From: a virus
Virus record (IMG/VR): IMGVR_UViG_3300042691_021403
Coordinates: 1-62,629 of that record
DNA length: 62,629 nucleotides
Reading direction: 5' to 3' (one strand)
Within the stretch, counting starts at the first letter, position 1. Each line of letters begins with the position of its first letter. The notes under the pieces were generated by a model. It did no database searches. It saw nothing but the letters and a program-made list of their open reading frames with translations, and was not told where the DNA came from. The translations under genes and the position numbers were made by a program. Of this stretch, positions 11,501 to 20,617 are shown piece after piece.

Positions 11501-12103
11501 AATAATGGTTTGTGGTTGCAATGACACAAAGTTACCAATTGAATAACGTGAATATGTTCCGTCATCATTTTGTATATCAGAAAAAGAATAACCATTAACA
11601 ATATAAAAAACACCTTCAGAAATAGAAGCTGTTGTAGAAGTGCCTGTAAAGTTAGTTGCATTAAGTTGTGCAACTGAAGCCGTATCAGTGGAGTAAATTA
11701 CATCACTACCCGAAAATTGTTTACCTGACAAGTAAGTAACAACCAAAGTTGGTGCGTCTGTTGACGTAGCTTCTTCCGTTGCGATAACCTTCGCATAAAT
11801 TGTACCAGTACTGTCAGTAATAATTTGATTTAGAAAGTCAGATGCTGTAATGTCGTTATCATTATAGGTTGCATTCAGTTTCAAATAGATTGCGTTCGTA
11901 TTAACTGTGACCTGTCCACCGGATACAGGAGTATTCTGTTTGAAAATGTGATTAGCAAATTTACTAATCTGGTCCTGTAGAATGGTCTGAGATTGTGTTA
12001 ATTCTCTAGCCTGAACCGCACGACCTGGACGGAATAAAATTCTGTGGTAGTGGTTATTTGGGTCGAAATCGTCATAGTATGGATCGACATTGAAGTTAAG
12101 CAT
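5543..12103 (-). CDS. Giant virion protein with N-terminal DUF4815 domain
   Basis: 2186 residues, the largest gene in the window. The first 60 residues (YYDDFDPNNHYHRILFRPG, then AVQARELTQSQTILQ) are the hallmark of DUF4815, found in tail proteins of large myoviruses. The rest is beta-rich with many Thr/Ser/Asn residues, as expected of a fibre or baseplate-peripheral protein. It follows gp8 by 9 bp and has a clear ribosome site (AAAGGACA). Position between gp8 and the fibre genes suggests that it links the baseplate rim to fibres, perhaps the functional counterpart of T4 gp10. That equivalence is inference. Confidence 0.85.
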   Translation of the reverse strand: MLNFNVDPYYDDFDPNNHYHRILFRPGRAVQARELTQSQTILQDQISKFANHIFKQNTPVSGGQVTVNTNAIYLKLNATYNDNDITASDFLNQIITDSTGTIYAKVIATEEATSTDAPTLVVTYLSGKQFSGSDVIYSTDTASVAQLNATNFTGTSTTASISEGVFYIVNGYSFSDIQNDDGTYSRYSIGNFVSLQPQTIIVQKYGNTPTKRIGLSISEYVSDYVTDPNLLDPAVGATNYQAPGADRYTITLTLDTRPIELGSDSGFIELTRITSGIIQRLVDGTVYGVINDYFAKRTYDTNGDFVVQDFRVIPKANTTPGSSNTTYQLQIGKGVAYNKGYRVENTLDVTLEAPRARTTEAINNNFLSVDYGNFLYINNANGVFDTSSVVAVDFHCINANSSLVTTNTTTYNSTKVGSGYLRGLSHYSASDAANTQTYVYKAYVSDFQNAVLTGTVASATTSTVTFTDTTGKFNGTVANSYFNVALTIDSGPGAGYAGRIVGYNHSTKTATVDTAFAVTPTSSSTFSLRFDTKNYNMMVAPTSTGFNRSASAGIDPALGKTPNNVSNGNTVLLNGVSPELLFNVGYPYLFNLSDTSYSSWKTTRTVSFASGIAQFNLGTADLTFNGTSSAIQSAAEVQANWIVVVTDGAASGFGTGNVINFTTGSATRKIELDSTKKIATLTAGSSTFTATIIAKVAVTNAGTTSLALKSKNLTTANTTGVNLSGTNVGGIRVDLVNSQVYIPYANLVTPGSKQSLYISDVKRIVKIIDTGTPTTVPTNAMLTNSAYDVTNNFLFDNGQTDTYYGHSSIRLKVGAPPPKGALLVLLDYYLHSGGDGYFSVNSYLGAGDGGVSTKPENYAEIGTYTSKAGTSYLLRDAVDFRLSQVNAQSTFAFRYSGSISTTGGALLPQDLTNFITDYTHYLGRKDYLVLTKDNNFKIIQGKPANTPTFPSEPDGSLLLGKITLDPYTAYLPGEYNSRVMPNLSFEKVQHRRWAMSDISDLQTRVNNIEYYTSLSLLEKQAADLQIPDARGLNRFKNGILVDNFTSFSTADTGNADYSAKINKRLSFMTATDWVLNAPLFAKDGFNSYGSLSAAAQTALGYKYHTSTGGASTLITLPYTSANLAVQKLASNTISLNPFAVTIGEGLLDINPPMDMWVSSTRDPDILITDPNMSIYQAGTTLNQLAATDWQAISGTTYDTTSASGRTVTVSTYQSQARQTISGNYDKVSSLNGTYLTDVTLLPYIRGQNLIVRAKGMKINTPVSVFFDNQKVNDYFIQPNSVTLTNVTGTFNDGDVVGFFTAGTFTPTARVVSVTKLSSTSVRLYLTSDKKTSTYSTTATLQNATFDQTGVYSGFTASGTYSNATSTQVSLSGELQASSGTLSTLPGGGFYYSGVTSLTLGPAASSVTDFYVGSTIKITTGNQRQTATKAVIGQQWVGDWEWGFWLEDLYGDVFSWENKNEYYTATITAYNGTTKVATLGNPVNVSIGTNGTVYGQPSVRSRINSGYSITGTTFLISQAGSSAKVPVLSTDEQGNFSGIFEVPANTFKTGDRLLRVDNRSTDFDPDSATTFAQGIFTASSLATKSQSLNFGATVQAAAKSTVFTSIQNRDNVLINQFSYTVDPVAQTFIIDKSTYPNGAFIKSIKVYFKTKPTATNSPAVKMFITDTVNGYPDGQAIDGTLVVKTAQQINVSSTPQYLDPASYTEFTFDAPVYIRSGNLYAFVLQTTTPDYEIWVAAQNAIAVPSSVKNLPTDATPTTLTKIGGTPYIGSLFESQNGITWSADQTKQMMFVIDNCVFNTLAAPTVQYIVPKQVPMRKLVNSDLEYFANNANNLTNLDGNYFGRDVRADAFNVTVTDFTPTGTSLSYTYTPKLYSDYSIDSTRDVQPGRYATTMPDHIYLDDGKGSRVIDSNSATSFVLAASMATTDKYVSPVIADDGTSVYVIKYSINNMSLANTDINVTSGNTVGVTANYSSTPPTVTISAPTASGGSQAYATANLVYNPATTGFYVDKINITTPGSGYIQTPTITIASNGTVSATAVVSGETSAKGGNGLARYITKPVVLSPENISGDLRVYYTAYKPLGSQVYVYYKILNNNDTANLNDQNWVLMTNVGESPNSFSLSRDDLREYVAAPGTGGQADNQISYTSTDGSTFTTFSQFAIKIVLATSDTTKTPIVHDLRVLALPSGV

Positions 12104-12112
12104 TTTTGTCCT

Positions 12113-13489
12113 TTAGTATCCTAAAACCAATTTAAAAAGTTCAGAACCATCAGCATTTCTTTGAACAGGTTCTCTGTTTTCTAAGTAGGTCAAATAACCC
12201 GAGAATGGTATAAAATCTGGTGTTTGTTGTTGTAATACCACTCTTGATGTGCCTGATGTGGCACCATACAAGAGCGCACTGTTGTTTGCAGTACCTTGTG
12301 TATTTATTAACTTTACCGTATTGGTTCCAACATCAAAACTTAAAACTGTTGCAGTATATGTTGCAGAAGCCAACAAACCGTTTGTTGATTGGAATACTGT
12401 TTCATCTGGTGTATATGCACCAAAACCTTGTGACACAACAAAATCTGTGGTTGTTTTGTAAATGACAGCATTTGCACGGCCAATTGATGTACCAAAATAA
12501 GCATATGGATTTACTAACAGACCAATTTGTCTGAAATCTATGTCTGTAGGTAGTTTCCCACCTTCATCTTTAGTAAATTTGGCCGTCATCATAATGTGTC
12601 TGACACCCAATTCTGAAACTGGATTATAACCGTGCCCGCCAATTGGTGATGCTGGCGCAATAGCAACTGCATTGGAACCTAGAGTTGAACTGATTGTTAC
12701 GTTTGCATACGAATAATTTGAACCAGTATTTGCAACCACAATATCGGTGATAGAACCAGAAACTACAGTAGCGTTTGCTGTAGCATATTGCCCGTCACCT
12801 GTGACTGTTACTGTGATGGTTGCATTCGATGGATCATATCCGGTTCCACCATTCGTCACGTTAATTACATCAACGCTTCCACGACCAGCAAAAGTATATA
12901 CTGGATTAGGTATGGTAGTGGCGATTGGTACTGGCATCCATGCATCATCCATAAACTTCATTTTGCTACCTGAAGTAATAGTGTACATATATTTCCACTT
13001 GTAATCATCGGCACCTTGGAAAATCTGGTTCGCATTGAAGTTTCCAGGCTCAAAGAATGGCTCTGTGCTTACTACACCTCCATTATTGTTCCATAGGCAC
13101 TTAAACACTTGGTCGAAACGATTCTTAACATAGAAACGTTTCAGAATAGTTCCGTTTGTGTCGAGTGCAAACATGTCGATATCATCTCGATAATAATCAT
13201 AAACTTCACCAGAAGTCCAGTTTATTCTTTCGATGACAGGAGACATATCAGAAGACGTAATCTTCTTAGCAACGAACATGTTTTTAAAAGTATCTTTAAG
13301 GTACTTTTGGTCTTCAGTTGGTGCTGGAGGAACTGTCTCAGAGGTCCACGCTTTTACACGTGATAGGAAACAATAGAACGTACCGAGATATTCACCTGTT
13401 GTTGAAATCGTGGATGATGGCGAATAATACATCGCCGATGACTGGTAATATCCGTTCGTGTTGGTTAGAATACCTGTATTTGCTGACAT
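12113..13489 (-). CDS. 8: Baseplate wedge protein gp8-like
   Basis: 458 residues. The N-terminal half follows the gp8 pattern of marine T4-like phages: a short leader, FYCFLSRVKAWTSE, a run ending SPVIERINWTSGEVYDYY, then a DDYKWKYMYTI segment near residue 165. gp8 forms a dimer in each baseplate wedge and binds gp7 and gp10. The rest of the protein contains Gly-rich beta repeats (VTNGGTGYDPSNATI). Located between the fibre at 13502 and the DUF4815 gene, in the expected baseplate neighbourhood. Confidence 0.75.
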   Translation of the reverse strand: MSANTGILTNTNGYYQSSAMYYSPSSTISTTGEYLGTFYCFLSRVKAWTSETVPPAPTEDQKYLKDTFKNMFVAKKITSSDMSPVIERINWTSGEVYDYYRDDIDMFALDTNGTILKRFYVKNRFDQVFKCLWNNNGGVVSTEPFFEPGNFNANQIFQGADDYKWKYMYTITSGSKMKFMDDAWMPVPIATTIPNPVYTFAGRGSVDVINVTNGGTGYDPSNATITVTVTGDGQYATANATVVSGSITDIVVANTGSNYSYANVTISSTLGSNAVAIAPASPIGGHGYNPVSELGVRHIMMTAKFTKDEGGKLPTDIDFRQIGLLVNPYAYFGTSIGRANAVIYKTTTDFVVSQGFGAYTPDETVFQSTNGLLASATYTATVLSFDVGTNTVKLINTQGTANNSALLYGATSGTSRVVLQQQTPDFIPFSGYLTYLENREPVQRNADGSELFKLVLGY

Positions 13490-13501
13490 TATATAATCCT
13501 A

Positions 13502-15103
13502 TTATGCGTATGTGACTGCACAGAAAGTGTTTGCCAAGTCGCCATTGATACTGAAGTATTGTAGCTTTGCTGATCGACCCGATGCAACAGAGAGTGCTGT
13601 ACCACCTGTTGTTGAATTGTTTGCAAGGCAACCCAGATTTATTGTTTGTCCGTTACCTGCGGTGTTTGTTAGCCATACCTCAACAACTTTACCATAAGTA
13701 TAGTTTGAGAACGACATAGTAAGTGTTGAACTGAATGTAGCTCTAACCATTGAATCTGTTGCAAAATCGATTGTGATTGCGGTCTGTGCGCCAGTTAAAA
13801 TTTTTGGTGTATAAATGAAACCTTTTGCTGGATTTACAACACCATCAAATGTAACAGAATCTCCATTAAAAGTTGCAATTTCATTAACAGTATTTGTACC
13901 GGTTGCTACGTTATAGAAAACAATTTTTGAGCCACGGTTCGTATCGCTGTAGTTCTCAGTAGCAACAATATCAACACGGGCAACACCAAGTGGCGCAAAG
14001 CCTGTTGTGCCCCAACCATTGCCAGCCAAACGCATTAAAACGTCATTGTTTTGTGTCGCTGTTGGTGATACTACTGTACCACGTGCTGTTCTTCCTGCTA
14101 TAATACCATAAGCTGAACCATCGGTACTAAACGAATCAAAAATAATTCTGGATGGCGTGTTAGCTTTTCCAGTAATATGCAACATTGTTCCGGACTGTGA
14201 AGGTGATTGAACTGTTGCAGTCGCTTTGATTGTCAACGCCGCTTCTGTGGCACCAAAAGTGGAGTTAGCCAGTGTGAATGTTCCATTAACGAAACCATCA
14301 CCAGAGATGTAAAAATCACCGGAAGTTGCAACTCCAAATGTATTTGCGAGTGCAGAGTTTGCCTTGTTGAATGCGGCTTGCGTGAATACGTTTGCTGTTG
14401 AGATGTTCGATGTAATTTCACCACGAAGTATTGCAACGTTAGATGTGATTTCACCACGCAATGTCGCAACGTTGCCTGTAATCTCGCCACGGAGAGTAGC
14501 AACGTTTGCAGAAATTCTGGTGTTAACAATAGAGTTGGCAGAAACCGCATTCGCTGTGACAACTGAGTTGATTGAGTTTGACCAGATACCAGATGAGTCT
14601 ATGTAGCCAACAATGTTTGCAGTTTCAAGGCCACCAACCACAAAGTTAACCTTACCTGTTGAGTTGGTTGTACCAATGGCCAAGTTACCTTTGTTTGTTC
14701 CCGAAGATGAAATATACAAGTAACCATCATGTGCTTGTGTCGATGAGTATGCTGGATCGGAGTAGGTTGATCCGTTGATACCCATATCGATGAAATGATC
14801 TGTGTCATTACCATCATTGGCCGTAACAACAAAGTCTCCTGAACCCGAAGATGTTTGGTTCTCTAAGTTGACTTGAATGTATGTTGCAGAATTACCTGTA
14901 AACTGACCTACAACGTTTGGTAAAATTGTAAAATTGTTACCCACAACCAAGTTATTATTTGAATAAAGTCCTGCGGCCAATGTGGTAAGTGTAATCTTAC
15001 CAGTGATGTTGGTTGGAATGTCAACACCAACCAACACGGTATTTGCCGTGTTGGCATTGATTGAAGTGATTGATGGTAAATCGGTTATTTTTACTGTTGA
15101 CAT
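13502..15103 (-). CDS. Fibre-like structural protein
   Basis: 533 residues, beta-rich and low in charge. It starts MSTVKITDLPSI, an N-terminal anchor motif frequent in phage fibre proteins. A heptad-like segment with repeated RGEITxNVATL units occurs at about residues 205-235 and suggests a short triple-stranded shaft. The C-terminal part (from about 420) looks like a compact beta tip domain. The ribosome site is AGGAT. It sits between the gp7-like and gp8 genes, so it is probably a baseplate-attached short fibre. No specific receptor-binding domain was recognised. Confidence 0.75.
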   Translation of the reverse strand: MSTVKITDLPSITSINANTANTVLVGVDIPTNITGKITLTTLAAGLYSNNNLVVGNNFTILPNVVGQFTGNSATYIQVNLENQTSSGSGDFVVTANDGNDTDHFIDMGINGSTYSDPAYSSTQAHDGYLYISSSGTNKGNLAIGTTNSTGKVNFVVGGLETANIVGYIDSSGIWSNSINSVVTANAVSANSIVNTRISANVATLRGEITGNVATLRGEITSNVAILRGEITSNISTANVFTQAAFNKANSALANTFGVATSGDFYISGDGFVNGTFTLANSTFGATEAALTIKATATVQSPSQSGTMLHITGKANTPSRIIFDSFSTDGSAYGIIAGRTARGTVVSPTATQNNDVLMRLAGNGWGTTGFAPLGVARVDIVATENYSDTNRGSKIVFYNVATGTNTVNEIATFNGDSVTFDGVVNPAKGFIYTPKILTGAQTAITIDFATDSMVRATFSSTLTMSFSNYTYGKVVEVWLTNTAGNGQTINLGCLANNSTTGGTALSVASGRSAKLQYFSINGDLANTFCAVTYA

Positions 15104-15106
15104 TTT

Positions 15107-18064
15107 TTATCCTAAAATAATTTCTCTGTTATCTTGCGTTACGATATTCATACCATTTTGTGTTATCAGTTCTGGGTAGTAGACTGTACCAAGTGAGTTG
15201 TAGAATTCGACATTCGTTGTTGCTATTGTTCTTCCAATTGAAACGTTTGCTGTATTCGATGAGAATGGTATTGTTGTATTAGCAAAGATGACATTGTTAG
15301 AATAACTAACATATGTTACTGTACCATGGAACGTGCTTGCACCATTTACAACCCTAATTCTATCTCCAATGAATACAATATCACGCATTTTGTTTGCGGT
15401 GTTACTGTACCGACCGTCATTGATAACATCATATTGACCTGTCGCAGACAATATATTTATTCTATTATTGGAGGTCAATACGTTTGCAGTTGCAACGTTT
15501 GCAAATGATAAGAATACGTTGTCACGAATCACTGCTGTATTGCCTACGTGATTTACCGAAATAATCTCAGAGAATACATTTGGACCGTATGGATATATCA
15601 AAGAAATGAGTGAACCCGGTAGTGCAATGTTTGCAATGTTTGCACCAACAAGCGCATCAAATTTAATAATGTTATTACTTGCATTTTCAAACGTAGAATA
15701 CATCGATGCATTTGAACCTGGATCACCAGTATAGAAACCTAATGTGTGCGTATTCGATTGATGTGTTTCCACATCAACCAACATAGTTTGCTCAGATTTT
15801 AATGCATTGATTGGAATAACTTTTGTTCCTGATGGATGCAATAGTTTAAACAACACTTCTTTGTATGCTTCAAAAGATTTTTGTACAGTTAAATCATATG
15901 TGAAGTTATTGTAATCTTCATTCTCAAGAATCTGGTTAGAACTTGCAAAACCATCATCGTTTAGGTACTGACCTGTACCAATAATCAAACCGTTCAAAAA
16001 CTTTGCTGTTGCAACTGCGGCACCGTTACCATATGTTCTAATACCATTTTGGTAAATATATTCACCTGTTTCGGCATTTGTTGTCGTGAAGTTGGTGTCG
16101 AGGTCTAGGTAAAGGTTTGCACCAATTGCACGTTCGGTTGATTTCAACTGAAGGTTGGTTTTTGTATTTGATGTGTAGTTATAAACCCTCAAAACATATT
16201 TTGAGTTTGCCTGCACTGCATTAGACTCATATAGTGAAATCGAATCTACATATGCTCTGAACACGGCCGAATTTACATTTGAACCCTGATAAATCAAATC
16301 ACCATTTTTAATAATGTTTGAGGGGGAAACGTTTGTAACCATGAGGTCACGTACTTTAAGGGAAACTCTTGGTGCTTCAATATAATCTTCACCAAAATTC
16401 TCAATGATGAAAGATGTGATAGCACCAATACCACGTTCATCTGCAACAGGTGTCAAGTCTGCACCGTCACCAAGAACCGTATTGACACGGAGAGATGCAC
16501 CTGAACCACCTGAAGTTGTTACTGTGAGTGTTGGTAAGTTTGTTTGTTTATAACCCAAACCATTTTTAGGGTATGTAACAACCTGATTGGTTGTATTTGA
16601 GTAGATATATTCTGTTGATGTAATTGAACCAGTTGCATTCACACTCACATTAGCCCTAGCACCTACACCACCGGCAGAGTCTGTAAAGTTAATGATATCA
16701 CCGTTCGCATATCCAGTTCCGGGTGTAACAATTTGAATAGGACCTAACATGCCCAATGATCCTAATATACCCTTGATTTTTAAATTTTCTGTAGTCTGTG
16801 GGTCTGTTGTGTCATATAATGAAAATGCTTTTACTGAGGGGAGTGTTTTGTATCCACCGCCACCGTTATTTAATACTACTGATTGTATAGGATATGTGGA
16901 AAATCCAACAAAAGTAAATGCATTTGCTAAAGAACAAACTGAGTTTGCCGATGTGTTTGCTGGAAAAAATGGATAAGAAGATGCACCAATTTGTGTTGCC
17001 GCAAACAGAGACAGACTCATGTAATTTTGTGGAACGAATGCCACATTAATTTCACCTGATGGATTAACAGTACCAACGTTAGCGATAGCACCAGAACCTC
17101 CACCACCAAGTATCCTGATGTATGTGTTCGGGTCTGGTCTATAACCATATGATCCATTTACAACCGTAATATCACGGAGGGAACCTGTCGTTGTTTCATA
17201 TACATATGCTGTTGCACCAATGCCGTTTGCAGAGTTTAAACCACCATAGAATACAACTGGATCACCAGAATATGTTGGTGATCTACCATTATAAAGTTGT
17301 CCACGTTTGGTTGAGTTGATGTTAACTGCTGAAATGGAACCAAGAATCTTAGCCCGTAATACGGTTGCACCTACAGTTCCTTCTGAAACTACTTTTGAAT
17401 CTTTAAAATAAAGCGTTTGATTGTTATTGTCAACTACTATTACATCTTCACCCGAAACAAATAGACGTTCGATGTTGGCGATGTAAACTTCTGTTCTATT
17501 TCCAACAGCAACACTTCTTTCAACTGTTGCAATAGATTTTGATGTTTCACCAAACAATCTGTAGTTGTTGATTGACAACCATTGTTCATCATTAGTTGCG
17601 AGTCTCAGACTCTTAGAAACGTACCACTTACCATCGGATGCTTTGAAAATAACATCACGTGTTAGAAAAATTTCAGCATCCGAATTGTACAATGCACGGA
17701 ATAAAAATTGATAAGAAGCTGGTGTACCCTTGCGTGAGTACAACTCTTTAGCCATTCTAATCAGTTTGCTTTTATCTGCAAGACAATCTGCTGGAAAATT
17801 TGGTAAAAATTGGTTGATATAATAATCAATAAATTTATTGAATGTTTCACCAGGCTCCACAAAATCTATGTCTTGATAGTTCAAAAGATTTTGTGTTCCG
17901 TAAATAACACCTTCTTTACCAGAACCAATGTTCTGTTGTTCCATCCATTCATAGTATGCCTGAATGAATGCAACGAAAGTTTGGTAGTTATCATCAGACC
18001 TGATAAACTCAGGTAACTGATAAGGAACTTTTAACGAGGTTTTTTTGGCGAAATCAGTAGTCAT
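15107..18064 (-). CDS. Baseplate wedge protein, gp7-like
   Basis: 985 residues, close to the length of T4 gp7 (1032). Residues 10-130 match the conserved N-terminus seen in this slot in T4-like marine phages: YQLPEFIRSDDNYQTF, YYEWMEQ, YQDID, and RMAKELYSRKGTPASYQFL. Later regions carry many YGYRPDPNT-type Gly-rich beta repeats. The start codon overlaps the stop of gp6, as in other T4-like baseplate operons. gp7 starts wedge assembly by holding gp6, gp8, gp10 and gp53 together. The gp7 label rests on position, length and remembered motifs. Confidence 0.65.
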   Translation of the reverse strand: MTTDFAKKTSLKVPYQLPEFIRSDDNYQTFVAFIQAYYEWMEQQNIGSGKEGVIYGTQNLLNYQDIDFVEPGETFNKFIDYYINQFLPNFPADCLADKSKLIRMAKELYSRKGTPASYQFLFRALYNSDAEIFLTRDVIFKASDGKWYVSKSLRLATNDEQWLSINNYRLFGETSKSIATVERSVAVGNRTEVYIANIERLFVSGEDVIVVDNNNQTLYFKDSKVVSEGTVGATVLRAKILGSISAVNINSTKRGQLYNGRSPTYSGDPVVFYGGLNSANGIGATAYVYETTTGSLRDITVVNGSYGYRPDPNTYIRILGGGGSGAIANVGTVNPSGEINVAFVPQNYMSLSLFAATQIGASSYPFFPANTSANSVCSLANAFTFVGFSTYPIQSVVLNNGGGGYKTLPSVKAFSLYDTTDPQTTENLKIKGILGSLGMLGPIQIVTPGTGYANGDIINFTDSAGGVGARANVSVNATGSITSTEYIYSNTTNQVVTYPKNGLGYKQTNLPTLTVTTSGGSGASLRVNTVLGDGADLTPVADERGIGAITSFIIENFGEDYIEAPRVSLKVRDLMVTNVSPSNIIKNGDLIYQGSNVNSAVFRAYVDSISLYESNAVQANSKYVLRVYNYTSNTKTNLQLKSTERAIGANLYLDLDTNFTTTNAETGEYIYQNGIRTYGNGAAVATAKFLNGLIIGTGQYLNDDGFASSNQILENEDYNNFTYDLTVQKSFEAYKEVLFKLLHPSGTKVIPINALKSEQTMLVDVETHQSNTHTLGFYTGDPGSNASMYSTFENASNNIIKFDALVGANIANIALPGSLISLIYPYGPNVFSEIISVNHVGNTAVIRDNVFLSFANVATANVLTSNNRINILSATGQYDVINDGRYSNTANKMRDIVFIGDRIRVVNGASTFHGTVTYVSYSNNVIFANTTIPFSSNTANVSIGRTIATTNVEFYNSLGTVYYPELITQNGMNIVTQDNREIILG

Positions 18065-20133
18065 TATTGTACACTAACATTTACTGTGATTGCTTCGGGG
18101 TCAAAATCGTCAACTGCTACAATTTTATTATATGTTGATGATATAATCGTGGAATCTGGAACGACAGAAATTGTAAACTGACCTAACGCATTGTTCACTT
18201 CAAGTGGTGCAAAATCTGTGAGTGTTACTTTACCAGTTAAATAATCAATTGTTCCTGCATCTGCATTCAAGATTGTTTTGACGTTGTTGAGATAAAAATA
18301 AGACCTAATAATACCTTGTGAACCTTGCAAAACTGGTGCGGCATATGCTAATGCACCAGATGTATCACCATCTTGTGGAGTAATTGTCACAAACGCTTCT
18401 GTGTAATTGTAACCAGGATTTGTTACAACAATACTATTAACACGACCAGCAACAAGAACTGCATAAGCAGCCGCATCTAGTCCATCACCAGAAATAGTTA
18501 CTGTCGGCACTTTGGTGTAACCGAAACCTTGATTCACAACGTTAATTGTTGCGACACCACCAGTTGTTGTTGGAACTTCTTCAAAATATACTCCTCGTCT
18601 AACACCAGAAATGGCACTAGCATCTGCTTGCGAGAAGTCTGGTGAAGATGTTAGACCCGCATTGAAGTAATTTCTTTTGAGTGCAACACCAAAATCCAGA
18701 ATGTAAGTTGTTCTTGAATTCAATCTCGGATAGAATTTTTTCTGTAATTTTACGGTTGATTCATTTGTAATGATTGATGTATCTGCCGTTTGTATGCTAG
18801 AAATTAACTCTGGTAATTTAAACACAGAGTTAAATGTGTTCAGTGTTGTTGAAGAAAACGTATTGATTGCGGAAACGACAGCACTTTGAATTTGATTACC
18901 GGTCAGTGTGGTCTTCTTTGGATCATACAAAACTTTTGTATTTATTTTTACAAATGTATAATCCGCATCAACAACAGTTGGCACAACAGTCAAAACTGAA
19001 ATTGGTTTAATAACTTCAGATATAAGTTTTTCTTTTTGTGTTGGTGTCAATGTGTATCCACCAGAAGGCTTAACTGCACAGAAGATTTGCCCATAAACTG
19101 GTGGATTATTTTCCTCTCCACCCCATACTGATACAGAATCAATTGGTAAATTGGTAGAATTATTCTGGATTAGATAGATGTAATCGTCTTTTGTCACAGC
19201 ACGACCTTGTGCGGCATAAGCCTTAGGTGCTGTAAATTTAATGGAATCTATTGTTTCTTTATTAGAACCTTGTGTCGCAGATGTAACAGAATTTACTACT
19301 GTGTTAGAAAAACCACCGATGCTAGTCATGGCGGTAAAAGAGTTTGCACCAAAGGCCGAGGTACCTGATGTTGTAATGTATGTTAGATTAACGATGTTTC
19401 CGTTTATGAGAGATTTTCCTAATAGTCCGTCACCAAAATAAATCTTATATTTTCCATTCATTCCTTCTTCTAAGAAATATACTGTGCTTGATGGTGTTAA
19501 ATCAATATAATTTGTGGAAAGATTGTATGTTACTGATGCTGTATTAGAAGATGATTCTTGTACTGAAACGATTAGTGTTGAAGTGTCGATTGCTGAATCT
19601 GGTATTTCAAATAGTTGTTTTGGATTACTTGTGTTATCATATGCATAACTGTATGAAGATGCTATACCCTGAGAAATAATAACGTCTATGAAGTTTGCGG
19701 TGTTCGATGTTACGTTTACTGTAGTTGAGTCTGTAGTAAGGAATGTATAGTTTACGGTATCAATTGCTTCGGAAATGAAAGAGGTGAACTTTGGTAATGT
19801 AAGTGTAGGTGTTGTTACGTTATTTACTGTGATATTTACTGTAGCCTTTGGTGCAACTGCTGATTGTGGAATATAATTCAATAATTTTGCATGTGAAACA
19901 ACTGAACTACGCTGAATTGCGGAGTCTAAGAACATTTCATTTGCAACCATGTTTAGGTAGTATGCATTGTATTGTGTATTGTATGCTAACAAGTCAACAA
20001 GAACAGAAAGTGCAGAGCCATCAAAGTTGTAATCTTTGAGTGTGTCTTGTTGCGATAGAAAAGACTTTAGACTTGCTTTGATACCACCAAAGTCAAGGTT
20101 TGTTATTTGTAGACCTGAATTAGCTGTTGCCAT
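18064..20133 (-). CDS. 6: Baseplate wedge protein gp6 (J-like)
   Basis: 689 residues. The N-terminus (LKSFLSQQDTLKDYNFDGSA, then LVDLLAYNTQYNAYYLNMVA) is the signature of gp6/baseplate J proteins, which form the continuous inner ring of the baseplate and join neighbouring wedges. It lies directly after gp25 with an overlapping stop/start, the same order as in T4. The C-terminal domain contains Gly-rich repeats (VVNQGFGYTKVPTVTISG) shared with neighbouring wedge genes. Confidence 0.9.
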   Translation of the reverse strand: MATANSGLQITNLDFGGIKASLKSFLSQQDTLKDYNFDGSALSVLVDLLAYNTQYNAYYLNMVANEMFLDSAIQRSSVVSHAKLLNYIPQSAVAPKATVNITVNNVTTPTLTLPKFTSFISEAIDTVNYTFLTTDSTTVNVTSNTANFIDVIISQGIASSYSYAYDNTSNPKQLFEIPDSAIDTSTLIVSVQESSSNTASVTYNLSTNYIDLTPSSTVYFLEEGMNGKYKIYFGDGLLGKSLINGNIVNLTYITTSGTSAFGANSFTAMTSIGGFSNTVVNSVTSATQGSNKETIDSIKFTAPKAYAAQGRAVTKDDYIYLIQNNSTNLPIDSVSVWGGEENNPPVYGQIFCAVKPSGGYTLTPTQKEKLISEVIKPISVLTVVPTVVDADYTFVKINTKVLYDPKKTTLTGNQIQSAVVSAINTFSSTTLNTFNSVFKLPELISSIQTADTSIITNESTVKLQKKFYPRLNSRTTYILDFGVALKRNYFNAGLTSSPDFSQADASAISGVRRGVYFEEVPTTTGGVATINVVNQGFGYTKVPTVTISGDGLDAAAYAVLVAGRVNSIVVTNPGYNYTEAFVTITPQDGDTSGALAYAAPVLQGSQGIIRSYFYLNNVKTILNADAGTIDYLTGKVTLTDFAPLEVNNALGQFTISVVPDSTIISSTYNKIVAVDDFDPEAITVNVSVQ

Positions 20134-20528
20134 TATCGTGTTCTCTCAAGAATTAAATTGATTGCTGTGGGTTGTACATTATTTCCAATAAAAAACTCTA
20201 TTCCCACGCTATAAGAATTATTGTCCACTTGTTCCTGGATGGTAACCTGTGTCAATCTAACCCTAGGCTCATGGTTATTGATAGTAGTTTCTATCTCAGT
20301 TTTTAAATCTTGTGCTGTTAAAAAACTAATAGGTTCGAACAACATTTGTTCAATCCTGCTACCAATATTTGGTTGGAAAGGCCTCTCATAGTTTTTGGTC
20401 AACAAAAGGTAACGCACGGAACGAATGACCGCCATTTCATCATAACTCAAGGCGATATCATTTCTACCAGGAGTCCTAGTAAAATTGAAATCTATATCTG
20501 AATATAATTTTTTAAGTGTTTGTACCAT
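20133..20528 (-). CDS. 25: Baseplate wedge protein gp25
   Basis: 131 residues, matching T4 gp25 (132). The family signature NHEPRV, which holds the wedge core, is at about residues 91-96, followed by strands ending EFFIGNN. gp25 bundles with gp6 and gp53 and contacts the sheath. It is coupled to gp6 by a 1-bp overlap. A GATAAATA box lies just upstream of the ATG and is one mismatch from the late-promoter consensus, but it is too close to the start to be certain. An 89-bp gap upstream holds nothing else that can be recognised. Confidence 0.92.
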   Translation of the reverse strand: MVQTLKKLYSDIDFNFTRTPGRNDIALSYDEMAVIRSVRYLLLTKNYERPFQPNIGSRIEQMLFEPISFLTAQDLKTEIETTINNHEPRVRLTQVTIQEQVDNNSYSVGIEFFIGNNVQPTAINLILERTR

Positions 20529-20617
20529 TTTATTATTTATCGTAGGAGTAAAATGACTTTTTCAAAACCAAGGACATGCTCGAAAAAAATCTAGGGCCGG
20601 AACGAAATTTTCGAATT